64,000 nucleotides of DNA from Tubulanus polymorphus. Its lineage: Eukaryota > Nemertea > Palaeonemertea > Tubulaniformes > Tubulanidae. The position numbers were made by a program, and so were the translations under genes. The stretch spans positions 21,316,485 to 21,380,484 of the forward strand of contig NC_134027.1 in the NCBI RefSeq assembly GCF_964204645.1. The letters run 5' to 3'. Positions within the stretch are counted from its first letter, which is position 1. Each line of letters begins with the position of its first letter. The notes under the pieces are model-generated. The model made no database searches and had not been told where the DNA came from. It saw nothing but the letters and a program-made list of their open reading frames with translations. Positions 14,225 to 25,090 of the stretch are shown one piece after another.

Positions 14225-14450
14225 AAATTAGGGCGCCAGAACGCCAGAACGCCAAACCGAAAAATACGTCCAATTTTCTCTGAAAGTTCGTTTTGGCGCG
14301 CCAAAACAAAGAATATTCCGTTTTGGCGCCCCCGCCAAAACAACGAAAAACGTCCAATTTTCTCTGAAAGTTCGTTTTGGCGCGCCAAAACGAAGAAAAT
14401 TCCGTTTTGGCGCCCCCGCCAAAACGAACTTTCGTTTTGGCGCCCACCAT
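14225..14450. repeat. palindrome-rich tandem repeat (GGCGCGCC dyads)
   Basis: A unit of about 85 bp occurs twice (about 14265-14349 and 14350-14434). Each holds the perfect 18-bp palindrome GTTTTGGCGCGCCAAAAC (about 14289 and 14374) and a stem-loop with 9-bp arms, GTTTTGGCG and CGCCAAAAC, around a CCCC loop. Three overlapping minus-strand ORFs here are by-products of the repeat. Confidence 0.7.
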
Positions 14451-15044
14451 TCAGTCGTCGTTCTTTATAAGGACTTCCTTATTAGGCAGCAGTTTAATAG
14501 GCGTTACATAAGTATTCATCACCATTGCATCGGTTATAATTGCAGCTTATACTCGAGTGTGATCGATGCCTCGTAGCGAAACTCTACAATACCATATACA
14601 ATACTCTATTCTTTTTTTTTGCACTAAACATCGCGGCGCGTTGTGCCTTCATCGCTGTTGGGCAAAAGATGATGACTAAATTCAACCAATACAGTTAAGA
14701 TGATAAAAAGACTATCCTGTTCGATCGTGAAGATATATGAACGACTATATGTTTGAACTAACCATGAATCAAATAACCGGGTTCATATTTTACTCCTTGA
14801 TTGCTTAAAAACTCCTCTAGATTGAAGAAATAATTTCTGGATTCCCGGCGGGGAACTGTACGACTACATCAGCGGCAAGAAAGTGCTCGACGAGACGGAC
14901 GCGCGCAAGCTTTACCGGCAGATCGTCTCGGCCGTTCATCACTGTCACAAAGCTGGCATCGTTCACCGCGATTTGAAACTCGAAAATATCGTCCTCGACG
15001 AGAATAACAACGCGAAGGTAGAGATTTGATTTTCAGTGACTTAG

Positions 15045-15240
15045 ATGCCTGCATATCGCTACACTCAGCCACGGCCCTCTGCCACACTAGATCGGGTGAA
15101 CAGGTGCATGCCCAGGTTTGCCACACAAAATCAGGCACCTGTTTCATAATTCGCGAGGCAAATTTCGTGGATGAACTATAAATGGAAAAACCCCAGGCTA
15201 AAATAAAATAGGATTACTGATTGGCTTATGATGGCATCCC
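15045..15240 (-). repeat. SINE fragment, minus orientation
   Basis: On the minus strand CACCCGATCTAGTGTGGCAG matches the SINE head, and the downstream tail (CCTATTTTATTTTAGCCTGG) matches sequence at about 24920-24950 next to another copy. The B-box half is missing or replaced. It begins just past the donor of the kinase-like exon A. Confidence 0.5.
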
Positions 15241-15399
15241 TGTTTCGCTCGCGGCAGGTATGGCGGGTTTGTGAGGGACACCAAATCAAGACAAATCAAA
15301 CGAAATCGACCAATCAAATAAATAACAGGGTAAATCCCTATTTCAAGATAAAAAGAATAATGGCATCATCTTAGTTGGACATGTACCTGCGCACGGGGG

Positions 15400-15480
15400 A
15401 TAGTGAGGCAGGGGTTAGTGCCGTGGCTGAGTGTAGCGATGCCATCAGGTTCGAATCCCAGCCGGGGGAGGATGTCGCGC
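15400..15480 (+). repeat. tRNA-derived SINE copy
   Basis: GGTTCGAATCCCAGCCGGGG (B box plus the family's downstream motif) follows GCGATGCCATCA, as in the 25005-25090 copy. Confidence 0.6.
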
Positions 15481-15529
15481 AGCCTTTTTGTTACGGACAT
15501 TGTAATGAAGTATGTCAGGGCTTGGCTGA

Positions 15530-15775
15530 ATAGACCTGGACAAACTCACGGACTTAATGAAAATCTAGAAAAGGGAATTTGAGAGATTTTGCAAAAAACC
15601 TGGAAAAATCGCGGAATTTGGATGTGCAATTGACACGAAAAATTAATAGATTGTTACATTGTAAACACCAAGAAATTTCTCCACTCACCTGCCACAGAAT
15701 TACTCGGGGAATTCTGTGTCATGACATGGAAAAATCAGGGAATTCGTAAATGGGCGCCAAGTGGTCACCCAGTTG
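15530..15775. repeat. dispersed repeat, copy 2 of 2
   Basis: Second copy of the 13900-14110 repeat, sharing AAAAACCTGGAAAAATCGCG-type and CATGGAAAAATCAGGGAATT-type segments in the same order. Confidence 0.5.
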
Positions 15776-16126
15776 AACATAAATGAATTGAGCTGTTCTT
15801 CATTTGCTTTGATACTTGCTTTTCCTATAGAACTTATGTTTGTGTAACCCGTTCAGTGGAGGTTTCCGCTAATTTAATTCTCACTTAATTCGTCCGTAGA
15901 AGTCGCGTACAGCTATTTCAATTTACTGAATATATGTTCGCAAATCGGAGTAAATTGTCTCGAATTGATATTCAACACGCTGTCAACAATTTCATAGTTT
16001 CATCTCTAACAAATAACGAATGAATTATACTTCATTTGGAACGTGAATGTGTCCATTCATTTGCAAACTAAACCGATGATATGAGTCGAGAGTCAGTCGG
16101 TCGGAACGCGAGATGTTGAAACCATC

Positions 16127-17089
16127 ATGAATACTGCCGACGTAACGCCGATTTTCGTTATCAGGCCTTACAACTACACCCTTTTTTTTGCATTGAATAA
16201 CAGATCGGTCGTCTACCGCACGACATTATTGGTCGTCCTGACGATCGTGTTCCTGTTGGGAGCATTCGGCAATTCGGCGACCTTCCTGATCATGATCAGC
16301 CGGCGATTCCGGCGTTTATCGTACGCCAACTATCTGATCGCGTTGTCGGTGAGTGATTTCGTCGTCTGTCTCAATGCTACGCTGATGCCCGTTTTACAGT
16401 TCGCGATCGTGCGTCTGAGCGACGCGCGTTATTTCGTGATCAACTCGCCGATCGGTTGCGGGATCAACGAGTTTTTCATGGCGTCGATGAGCGCGTGCAG
16501 TTCGTGGTTGTTGGTAGCGATATCGCTAGAACGCGCGGCGGTCGTGCTCTTCCCGTTCGCGTCGCGTCTGCTATGCACGCCGCGTTTCGCCCGATGCGCC
16601 GTCGTTTGTATTTTCGTATTCAACGCGTTTGCTATCGGCGGTTACCCGGGATTGACGGTGAAGTTTTCCGACCATTTTTTCGGATGTTACTACCAGATCT
16701 ACGACGAATCGGTATATTATATATCGTACGTCGTGTACGTTTACATCGTACCGTTAGTTTTGATAATGACGTCGAATTCGGTTATAATCGTTCGGTTATT
16801 CACCGGTTCGAAAATGGTCGCGTGCGATCGCAAAACGACGAAATCGAAACGCACGACGGTGATGCTCGTGACGGTTTCGATCGCGTTTGCGATATTCATA
16901 TTTCCGTCGTCTTTCGCAGCGTTTCTGCCGAATTCGACGGAGAATCTGGAGTTCATTTTCGACATGTTTACTCATTTCCTGATGTTTAACTATGTCGTGA
17001 ATTTCTACGTGTATCTTTTGCTGGGACGAGAAATTCGCGAATATTTCTGCTCGAAAATAAGCTGTAGAAATTCAGTGAAAAACGAGTAG
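16127..17089 (+). CDS. intronless rhodopsin-family GPCR, orphan
   Basis: A 320-residue single-exon frame with seven hydrophobic segments. N-linked sites (NYT, NRS) lie in a short extracellular N terminus. TM1 carries the FGNS motif near residue 48, TM2 the ALSVSD motif, and TM3 ends in LERA, not DRY. The conserved extracellular-loop cysteines are present (Cys near 110 and near 186). TM7 has NFYVY where NPxxY is expected. Start choice: first ATG after a stop, ahead of the glycosylated N terminus; an earlier ATG at 16112 is in another frame. The gene lies in the gap between the two kinase-like exons on the same strand. It is richer in GC and CpG than the DNA around it, which argues for retained coding function. 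Most like invertebrate peptide-type orphan receptors; ligand unknown. Confidence 0.85.
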   Translation: MNTADVTPIFVIRPYNYTLFFALNNRSVVYRTTLLVVLTIVFLLGAFGNSATFLIMISRRFRRLSYANYLIALSVSDFVVCLNATLMPVLQFAIVRLSDARYFVINSPIGCGINEFFMASMSACSSWLLVAISLERAAVVLFPFASRLLCTPRFARCAVVCIFVFNAFAIGGYPGLTVKFSDHFFGCYYQIYDESVYYISYVVYVYIVPLVLIMTSNSVIIVRLFTGSKMVACDRKTTKSKRTTVMLVTVSIAFAIFIFPSSFAAFLPNSTENLEFIFDMFTHFLMFNYVVNFYVYLLLGREIREYFCSKISCRNSVKNE

Positions 17090-17138
17090 CCATTGATTTA
17101 AAGTTTCAAGTTTTAACTTATTACCTCTATGTAACTCT

Positions 17139-17415
17139 AATCAGGGGTGGATCCAGAGGCCGATTTTGATTGTTTTGGCACATCCCAAAAGGGCACTTTG
17201 ATGTCCAGAAAGGCAAAATTTTGTATACTCCCGCACTGAGGGGCCAGGTTTGAAGAATTTTTTACATCCCAAAAAGGCATTTTGATATCCATGAAGTATT
17301 CCTGGACTGATATGCACCAAGTATCTTTGTAGAGAAAATAAAAAAGGGCACTTAAAAAGATATTGTTGGACTTGTACAAGTCTCGTCAGTCCCCCTGGCT
17401 CCACCCCTGCTAATA
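17139..17415. mobile_element. MITE with TAATCAGGGGTGGATCCAGA-type ends
   Basis: CTAATCAGGGGTGGATCC at about 17138 is mirrored by GGCTCCACCCCTGCTAATAG at about 17396. About 275 bp, no ORF of its own. CAGGGGYGGATCCAG-type ends are typical of hAT-like non-autonomous elements. A related copy is at 26290-26605. Confidence 0.6.
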
Positions 17416-18309
17416 GTTTATAAAGTTTCTATTTATAATTCATATATGTATAATGTTCACGTTGAACAATGATAATTGAAATAATTGAATGAATTATGGA
17501 ATTTGGTTTTCCGTGGACTGGTTACGCTGTCATCAATCATGGTTACACCAGTAAATTGAATACACAATACAAACTTATTCATATTCTTCCATACCTAATT
17601 TTATCTAATTCTTCCTATGATATCGTTGAATTGCCCTCTACTGGTTGACCTTATTCCATAAACTCATCCAGTAAACATGGATGAAAATCTAAAAGAAATA
17701 TGTGACGATAAAATTGAAAAACTAATGTATGTTTCCCTGAACGATAGATAAGCCTCAGCACTGACTCAAAATTTTGGAACATATACTTGTTACAATGATT
17801 TTTATGTAAATTGATGGCTGCTATGTGTGGTTTAAGGGCTTCTGTGTGAGTCGATGTGTACTGCTGGCATTTCAAAATAACAATTATATACAATTGTGAA
17901 TTTTGGAATTCATTTTATATGAATATTTTCTTATTGAATAATTTTCCTAATCTTTTTGATTACGAATTCTGAATGGATGTGCACTATGTCATCAATATCG
18001 GGGCTCTACGGAATCAACAGTCGACTTGATGTGGTTGTTGTTGTACTTTCAGATAGCTGATTTCGGTTTATCGAATGAATTCAACGATAAAGACATGTTG
18101 AAAACGTACTGCGGGAGTCCTCTTTGCGCTTCGCCCGAGAGTCAACGGACTGCCGTACAACGGACCGGAGGTACGCTGGTGTAATCAAAATTAACGGTCG
18201 AAACGTGTATCCCTTTTCAGTGCTGACTAATTGATACCCGAAAGTGCTGGAGATAATTTGAAAATATTAAAACGTTCCAACCCAGTGTGTTAAATAACGG
18301 GCATACCGC

Positions 18310-18500
18310 TTAGTGGGTCTTCACCACAGCGCGGTGTATCATCAGTTACTAAAATTTCACAATTTTTGACGGTGCTGCCATCTTTCAGAGATAGTATAAT
18401 GTATCTACACCGTGGTACGGTGTATCGTTAGTTACTTATATCTAACTATGTTTGACAGGTGATGCCATTTTATAATTGAGAATAACTAAGTACTTATAGC
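18310..18500. repeat. diverged tandem duplication
   Basis: GCGGTGTATCATCAGTTACT (about 18340) recurs as ACGGTGTATCGTTAGTTACT (about 18417), with similar DNA after each (GACGGTGCTGCCAT and GACAGGTGATGCCAT). Function unknown. Confidence 0.45.
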
Positions 18501-19610
18501 ATCACTGTATAAAGAGGTTTCCAGTTTCTAGGCGCCATTTTGTGGCGGTCCCTTAAGGTCCCCATTGTTGCGATGATTTGCGCTCATTTTTAAAACATAA
18601 GTTTAGATTGATATCATATAGTTCTGCATTTTAAAGGAAATGAAATGCAGAGATTTGCTGGCGTTTCTTGGAATTTTTGAACGCAACAATTGAGAATAGT
18701 GACGATGTGAAACCAAGGACCGCATATCTTAACCGTGCGTAAAAGAAATCGCAATTTTTATAAATTTTGGAATATCTAAGTATCTCTTGAAGCTATATTT
18801 CCTTTTTTTCACAGAGGTTAAAGAGGGTTATTTGCAGTTTAAGCCTGCGTTAAAATCTTTTGATTATCTTTCCTGACGACTGATCTGTACCCGCTTGAGT
18901 TTGAGATTACGCACAAAAGGGGTCTCCCACTACGCACCGATAGTTAAGATATATGTACGGAAACTGGCGTTCAGGGCCAGTGTTCCTATCAGGCAACCTG
19001 TGTCGTTGGAAGCGTCATACATAAACAATGATAGAGGTAATGTATAAACATGTCTGGATGTGATGTATGTGTCCACGTGGGAATAGCACGGCCGTGAGCT
19101 CCGACGTGTGCAAAAGATATTTTTAGGTTATTGTGACGTATGTAGGTACGTCAACACTCCATACATGGGTTGGAGGAATGTTGTGACGTATGAATGATGC
19201 GTGGAAGAGGGCCTGCACACGTTACTAAACTATAAGCGATATGAAAAGGGAGGATTTCTAGTTCAGGAGGCTTTAGAGAAAAGAAGGAGGTTTTAGAGAG
19301 AAAAGGGCTCGAGGGAGAAAGATTTTACACATCTGATTAAGAGAGAATAAACACGAATAGATAATTTCTTCAGAAGTCGTTTGGGTTGTTCTGCACCGAT
19401 ACCAACAATACAAGTAAGAATATTTGCCAACAATGCACACAAATACTGGCGGACATTCAGAAACCATAACAGTTGATGGAGAACAATAGCATTTTGTGGG
19501 AAACACCAGAACAACAGAATCAATTTTAGCTCAAGTCCAACCAGAAACGTGGTATGCATGCAACCGCTTACTTAAGAATTACACATTCTTAAGTTTCATA
19601 TTCCCCGGAG
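18500..19610. other. intergenic, no gene seen
   Basis: No kinase C-terminal exon could be found here. TTGTGACGTATG occurs twice (about 19129 and 19180). Short minus-strand frames at 19273-19559 show no domain. Confidence 0.4.
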
Positions 19611-19619
19611 TTCTGGAGG

Positions 19620-19770
19620 TGAGATGGTGGAAATAGATATTTTTTTCGTTGGAATGAAATGGTCTTTTCGTTCGAACGAAATGTTTTGCGAGGCCGCGAA
19701 GAGTGCATTTCGTGGCCGCAAAAATATTTCGTTCGAACGAAAAGATTATTTTGTTTTCCACCGATACAAA
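19620..19770. repeat. long hairpin / palindromic MITE-like repeat
   Basis: TTTTCGTTCGAACGAAATG at about 19664 and ATTTCGTTCGAACGAAAAG at about 19725 are inverted copies, and each is itself centred on a TTCGAA palindrome. The flanks TTTGCGAGGCCGCG and CGTGGCCGCAAA extend the symmetry, and the outer GGTGGAAA and TTTCCACC pair as well. Confidence 0.55.
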
Positions 19771-20027
19771 ACATCACCATGTCGCCTCCGTAATATATCG
19801 ATTTGAAACTACGAGGTTACGAGGTGGGGAGTTAGAAATAGAAATATACCTCTTGTCATTGCCTCGTTTCTTTTGAACCTGGAAAAAAATGTCCAGAGAT
19901 GCGAATACCGGTAAGCTACGTATCAGGTATAGACACAGGTAAAAAGTGTACTATTTTTGAAATATTGAGAATTTGTGTCATACCTTTTCGTATTGACTTT
20001 GCGTCTTTGCGTACCTAGGATCAGGTC

Positions 20028-20295
<268 letters not shown>

Positions 20296-20489
20296 TGACA
20301 GGAATGGTAATGATGACCAGCGTAGCAACGATACTTCCAAAATGGCCACATGTCAACAGTAGATTGGTCTCTAGATGGAAACAAACGATATGCTAAATAT
20401 TTCCACGACTGAAGAACTAGTCGGAACCATATCGAAAAGTTGTATTTTGTATGTTGTATCTACGTGTGTTCATCTACTTACCACATGAG

Positions 20490-21190
20490 TTACAGGGTTA
20501 TATCTGCGCTACCGATTGAATTATTGAGATGGCACGAATAAATTCCATAATCAAACGCCTGAACTGACTGAATAGTGGCATTTTTTAGAAGTTGTCGTTC
20601 TATTTGCTTCATTCTTAACACAACTAAGAGTTATCCCTTCTGATGGATTCGCGTCGTAGTTAATCGTGAATTTAGCAGTTTCTCCTAATTTTGCTGCTAC
20701 GGATTGAACTTGCGCGGAGACCGTCGGTACATCTGTTGCATTTGAGCAATAAAGACAACATGCAGGAAATAAAGTGAAATAATAATAAACAGGTTGGATC
20801 TCTGAAAAATTATTCCCCCAAACCATGTTTCTTGCTTCTCTAAAAGGCACGAGGCACAGAGAAACGTTCGGAAACGTGTTTTTGTTCCCTGTTTCCATGT
20901 TCCCTGGGTCGCGTGTGTTGGACAGTTCCAAGTTCATAAAGGTTTTTTTACATAATTTACTCATACTTACATGGACCATCGATAGTAATACTACCAGAAA
21001 CTGTTCCGCTATATTCGATAATGTACATGTATGAACACCTGAATCAGTTTTTTGTAAAACTGAGTTTGTCATTAGACTGTCCTGATAGATTGGCACCACT
21101 CCATTTATATATCAGTCCAGTTGCTTCACAGTACAGGAGAATTTACCATTAATAATCACATATGACGGTTCACAGCCTGAACCTTTTAAA
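20490..21190 (-). pseudogene. immunoglobulin-domain gene remnant (two Ig exons, frameshifted)
   Basis: The upstream exon (about 21150-20970) reads as an Ig fold split over three frames: CEATGLIYKWSGANLSG, then TDSGVHTCTLSN, then SGTVSGSITIDGP, ending at a GTAAGT donor. The second exon (about 20740-20490) reads DVPTVSAQVQSVAAKLGETA, then TLSCVKNEANRTTTSK, then in another frame QAFDYGIYSCHLNNSIG, the D-x-G-x-Y-x-C motif of an Ig F strand. Several frame changes in two short exons point to decay. The parent was probably a multi-Ig cell-surface or secreted protein. Flanking exons were not found. Confidence 0.65.
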
Positions 21191-21375
21191 TTAAGAACTA
21201 AATGTATTTCATATCGCTTTACACTAAAAATGTTGCTGGGATTTTACTAATTAGGTTTCAATAACACACTCGACGACAGCATGGTGCCATTAACGGCATC
21301 ACCCATATCTCGTAGATATCATTAAATAACTTCGTAAAAGGTTCACATTTCTCCAGCGTCATCGCGGCTAGAGCA

Positions 21376-22394
21376 ATGTTCGATAACAACATTACTAGCA
21401 CAAGTGTCGCATTAGCAACGTCTCGACTCAGCCTGTGCCAGATTTATAAATCTCATCCAATCAAATGGAATAATAGGTTCAATGTTCTTATATATTTAGG
21501 CTGGTATCTACCCGCGTCCGTACTGGGTATAATATTCAACGCGTTCACGTTGGTAGTTCTGAGGGAATTTAAATCCGATAATTATTTCCTCATCAAAATC
21601 CTTGCGGTAAACGATCTTTCATTCATGGTCGCTACGTTCATTCTCTATCCACTGAAAACTGCGTACATATACGCAGTTTTGGGAGATATCTTGTTTCGTG
21701 TTAATGACTGGCAGTTTGGATGGATTTTTATCACATTTGCCTTGCCATTTTTCTACATGTTTCAGATGACACGCAACTGGTGCGCTGTACTGCTCAGCCT
21801 TGAGCGGCTAATCGTTGTATTACTTCCAATCACATCTCGCAACTTCCGCAAAAAGTTATTATCACTATGGACAATGGTAACAATTTCATTGTTAGGTTTC
21901 TTTGGACATTTCATTCACTTTCTACCATCCCACAAATTACTATTTACGGACTGTCCCATCCAATGGCCATATATTTTTCGGCGGGCTAAACCCTATGGAT
22001 TCTGGTATGAGTCACTATCCCAATTTGCCTGTTGGTTGTCATTGACGCTATTCTTATTTCGGCAACATTTTTCCGCCGGGCTATTCGACGTTCAGAACTC
22101 GGCGTAACTGATGAATCGTCTAGGATCGAAATGAGGGTGCTTAGAATGGTTTTATCAGTGGTTACGCTGTTCATCATTTGCGAAGGTTTAGGCTTTATCG
22201 ATCGTCTAATGGGTTCAAAATACGTCCCACAGTTCGTGGGTATGAGACTGGTAGCGTTGGGATTTTCTATCATTGATTCATCCGCAAACTTTATCGTGTA
22301 CTGTGTAACAAATGGGAAATTCAGAAAAGTAGCTATTGATATCATAGGCATCGTCTACTTTCATAATCAAACTAAAAGCGGACCAATCAAATAA
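21376..22394 (+). pseudogene. rhodopsin-family GPCR, frameshifted in TM5
   Basis: Frame 1 from the ATG at 21376 gives a glycosylated N terminus (NNIT), TM1 with LGIIFNAFTLVVL, TM2 with LAVNDL, TM3 ending SLERLIVVLLPI (ERL in place of DRY) and TM4. After about 22010 the reading moves by one base, and from about 22014 the other frame encodes TM5 (PICLLVVIDAILISATFF), TM6 (MVLSVVTLFIICEGLGF) and TM7 with NFIVY in place of NPxxY, ending at 22394. One deleted base (or two inserted) explains it. A splice reading using GTATGAGT at 22005 would remove TM5 and is disfavoured. All seven helices are otherwise intact, so this is a very young pseudogene or a sequencing error. It has the same ERx style as the receptors at 16127 and 52275. 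Confidence 0.78.
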
Positions 22395-24415
22395 CCAGCA
22401 TTTTGATTAGAAAATGTACACATATCACCATAAACCCTTCAATGTCTTATTATCTTATCTGATGATTTCAATGAATTTTTCATCTAAAGATATCAGCAAT
22501 ACAACGATGCAACATCGCGTCTTTTCAATCGTTGAAACCGACTCCTCGAGACCCGATGTTTATTGTCGTTAGCAGGCGAAATAAAACATACGCAAGTATA
22601 ATACAACATAGAAAAATGTCACGTAGTTACACGATCTCAGAATATGTGACTAGAAGTAAATATAAATCGTATTACAGTAGGGGCCTCATCCACAATATTA
22701 TCAACGGGGCCCGTACATATTAACAACAAATGGAAACACTGTCACGGTGCTAAGATCCGGAGTTCCAACTACGTACTTCGATTAAAACAAAATATTTGTA
22801 ATTTCGACCGCCGATCACACGACTATATCTGTAATTTGGTCAAGCCCCCTGTTTCGCTCCCGGCAGATGTGGTGGGTTTGTAAGGAAAAAAAAAGAAAAT
22901 CGAAACAAATCAAACGAAATCTACCGAAAAAATAGATGACAGGGTCCAGAGAAAAAGAGATCCATTTCTGGATTGTGAAACTGGAACAAAATGTGTAGAA
23001 TGATTTTCACTTCACTATTCTCTATTGTGGTATAAGCTTCGTCCCTGGCGGCAGGCTAGTTCTGGTTCCAGCAAACTGCTGCAGATCTAATTAAAAAGCC
23101 CTACATCGTTGCAACGATGGGGGATATTAAGGATATCTTATTAATTGTTTTTATTCGCACAAGTTCCACAGTGATCCCAAAGATAGGTCGTTAGGATGAC
23201 CGTTAAGTTTCTGCACAATGTAATGGCTCTATTTTACAAGTTGATAACCTGTCTGTAGGCTTGAATTCACGAGGAAGCGCCTGCGAACACTTCCGTCCTC
23301 ACACCAATCATATTGAAAGTATATCTTAAAAACAACGTACTGGAATTTTAGATCAGGAGTTTAACGTCGCTAGTTCCAGTGCCAAAGCTCTATCATTTTG
23401 TGTGAATATTTTGTGTGAGTTTTGTGTGAACTCGTCCTTATCTCCTAATTAGCATAAAATATATACTACCCATCGAGACGGATGGAGTGGATCTTGGCGT
23501 GATTGTTCTGTGCGAAATATTTTGCAGTTGATATAGCATTGCAGTCAAGATTCATACACACAACACGCGCTTTGTAATTAGAAAAGCCTCGTGTTTTCAA
23601 GTACCACCAAACGTTTATGAAATAATTTTATAACAAGCTATTGACCCGAACTCAAGTTTTAATTTGCATTTATGAGATTTTATTCACGTACGTTACAAAC
23701 CACTGTGCATATAATTTCGGCCTTGGTGTAGGTCCACTCGACCCAAATATTCACAGAAAACCGGCCCGAATTATTTCATTATGTTAAGGTACATCGCGAG
23801 AGTAAGGATGCATTTTTCATCGCTTTCTGAAGTAGTTATCATGTAAGTGATATCACAATATTTTCAAAGTAATATCTCTAAAATCGGTTATCGGTATATG
23901 AATGATTATGATATCGCCTACCGAATACTCTCCTCTATTTCAGATCGGGTAAGACACGCTAGCCGTCTACGTACGTCAGATTACATTCCAATTTTTTACC
24001 TTCGTCAATATATGACTAACGTAGACTAGGCCTTAACACTTTCGATAAATTCAGAATGATTTTCGACAGAAATTATCACCTTTAACCGCTAAAATCTCTC
24101 GTTTTACTGATCATAAATTCCATGGAAATTATTCACGCTTATTATTAACTATTACATTTTACTAAATTCAACCTCACTTGCCAGAGTATGTATCTGTCGA
24201 TATATTTCATTCGATGCATGCTTTTCGAACTCGAGTTATCTTTTTATTCATCAGCTGTAGGTGTGATTGTAACGGGCCAGTTTGCTTACGGTAAGTTATC
24301 ATTTTACATAATTCACAAATAAATGAGGCGAATGTCGTATGCAAATTTTCAACAGCATATTCTAGGGTATGCCCGCTGATTTGAGCCATATCGTAAAGTT
24401 TCTGGTGTGTAAATC
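22395..24415. other. intergenic with one dispersed repeat
   Basis: At 22840-22975 the order CCCTGTTTCGCTC, GGTGGGTTTGTAAGG, ACAAATCAAACGAAATC, GACAGGGT matches 15238-15345, so this is a second copy of the repeat that follows the SINE-like unit. Nothing else here supports a gene. Confidence 0.45.
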
Positions 24416-24419
24416 AGAG

Positions 24420-24960
24420 CGATCAAAAAGCTGGAAAATTACCTCCCTCGGCAGGGATTCGAACCTTATGACATCGCTAGACTCGGCACAAAACCCTGCC
24501 ACACTAGACCGGGTGCGGAGGCGCAGTAATACCGCACGAAACATTGCGGCACCAATCAGATTGCTCGTTGCACAGGCACTTGAATATGGGCTTTGATAAT
24601 GGATAAATATTTGATAATTTACCAGCGATACGTTAATCCTACTTCGATAGATAGTGTTCGGCTGTCCCGATAACTGCGGGTAGATTTAAGCAATACGGAG
24701 ATAGGATCGTTTCCAGCCTTTCTGTATAGTATAGCTAAACGACGGGCGCGCGTTGCATCATGGGTAAATTTATTATAAAACATGGCGGATTATCGAAGTA
24801 GGAACAACGTATCGCTGGTAAATTATCAAATATTTATCCATTATCAAAGCCCATATTCAAGTGCCTGTGCTCGTTGTATAATCGATGAGGCATATTTCAC
24901 GGATTATAAACCGATAAATTAAAAAACTCAGGCTGAAATAAAATAGGAAATATGATTAGC
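24420..24960 (-). repeat. SINE, minus strand, interrupted by a MITE
   Basis: The minus strand shows the SINE head: CCCGGTCTAGTGTGGCAGGG, then GGTTCGAATCCCTGCC (B box). Sequence continuing past the MITE (about 24905-24955) matches the tail next to the 15045-15240 copy. The MITE at 24571-24869 therefore landed in an existing repeat unit. Confidence 0.6.
24571..24869. mobile_element. MITE with 79-bp near-perfect terminal inverted repeats and 7-bp TSD
   Basis: The left arm 24571-24649 begins CACAGGCACTTGAATATGGG; the right arm ends CCCATATTCAAGTGCCTGTG at 24869. The arms match over 79 bp with two mismatches. CTCGTTG flanks both sides (24564-24570 and 24870-24876). The unique core is about 140 bp with no ORF. 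An 8-bp duplication would require non-flush ends. Confidence 0.88.
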
Positions 24961-25004
24961 TAATAATGACATCCTCTAAGTTTCGCATGTAGCTGTGTAC
25001 TCCG

Positions 25005-25090
25005 GCTAGCATAACGGGTTTTCGAACCGCGGCGAGTCTCGATACCATCAGGTTCGAATCCCTGCCGGGGTAGGATGGAAAATTACCAAG
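25005..25090 (+). repeat. tRNA-derived SINE copy
   Basis: CATCAGGTTCGAATCCCTGC holds a canonical B box, followed by CGGGGTAGGATGGAAAATTA. It is the cleanest plus-strand copy of the family in the window. Confidence 0.7.

Larger units (their letters stand above)
14847..18170 (+). pseudogene. NUAK-like (AMPK-related) kinase catalytic fragment, two exons, frameshifted
   Basis: Exon A (14847-15017) encodes [20 protein letters not shown] onward, with the catalytic loop HRDLKLEN. Exon B (18053-18170) follows a CAG acceptor and encodes IADFGLSNEFNDKDML and the activation segment TYCGSPLCASPE, then shifts frame at about 18140, where two bases appear missing; V-N-G-L-P-Y-N-G-P-E continues in another frame. 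The order of motifs matches NUAK1/2 and the exons join in phase 0. Oddities: no acceptor AG fits at the 5' edge of exon A (an in-frame TGA lies at 14823), the usual Tyr in SPLYASPE is Cys, and no N-lobe or C-terminal exons were found. A decayed segmental copy is most likely; an assembly error is possible for the frameshift. A GPCR gene lies in the gap between the exons. Confidence 0.72.

Noticed and set aside
14181-14450. Three overlapping minus-strand ORFs
   Set aside because: All lie in the palindromic tandem repeat and read the same unit in three frames.
22005-22094. A 90-bp intron explaining the TM5 frameshift in the GPCR at 21376
   Set aside because: The donor GTATGAGT is good, but splicing would delete the well-formed TM5 coding stretch and related receptors here are intronless.
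25040-25070. A tRNA gene
   Set aside because: The B box is good but no cloverleaf closes around it, and several dispersed copies share extra flanking sequence, so it is a tRNA-derived SINE.
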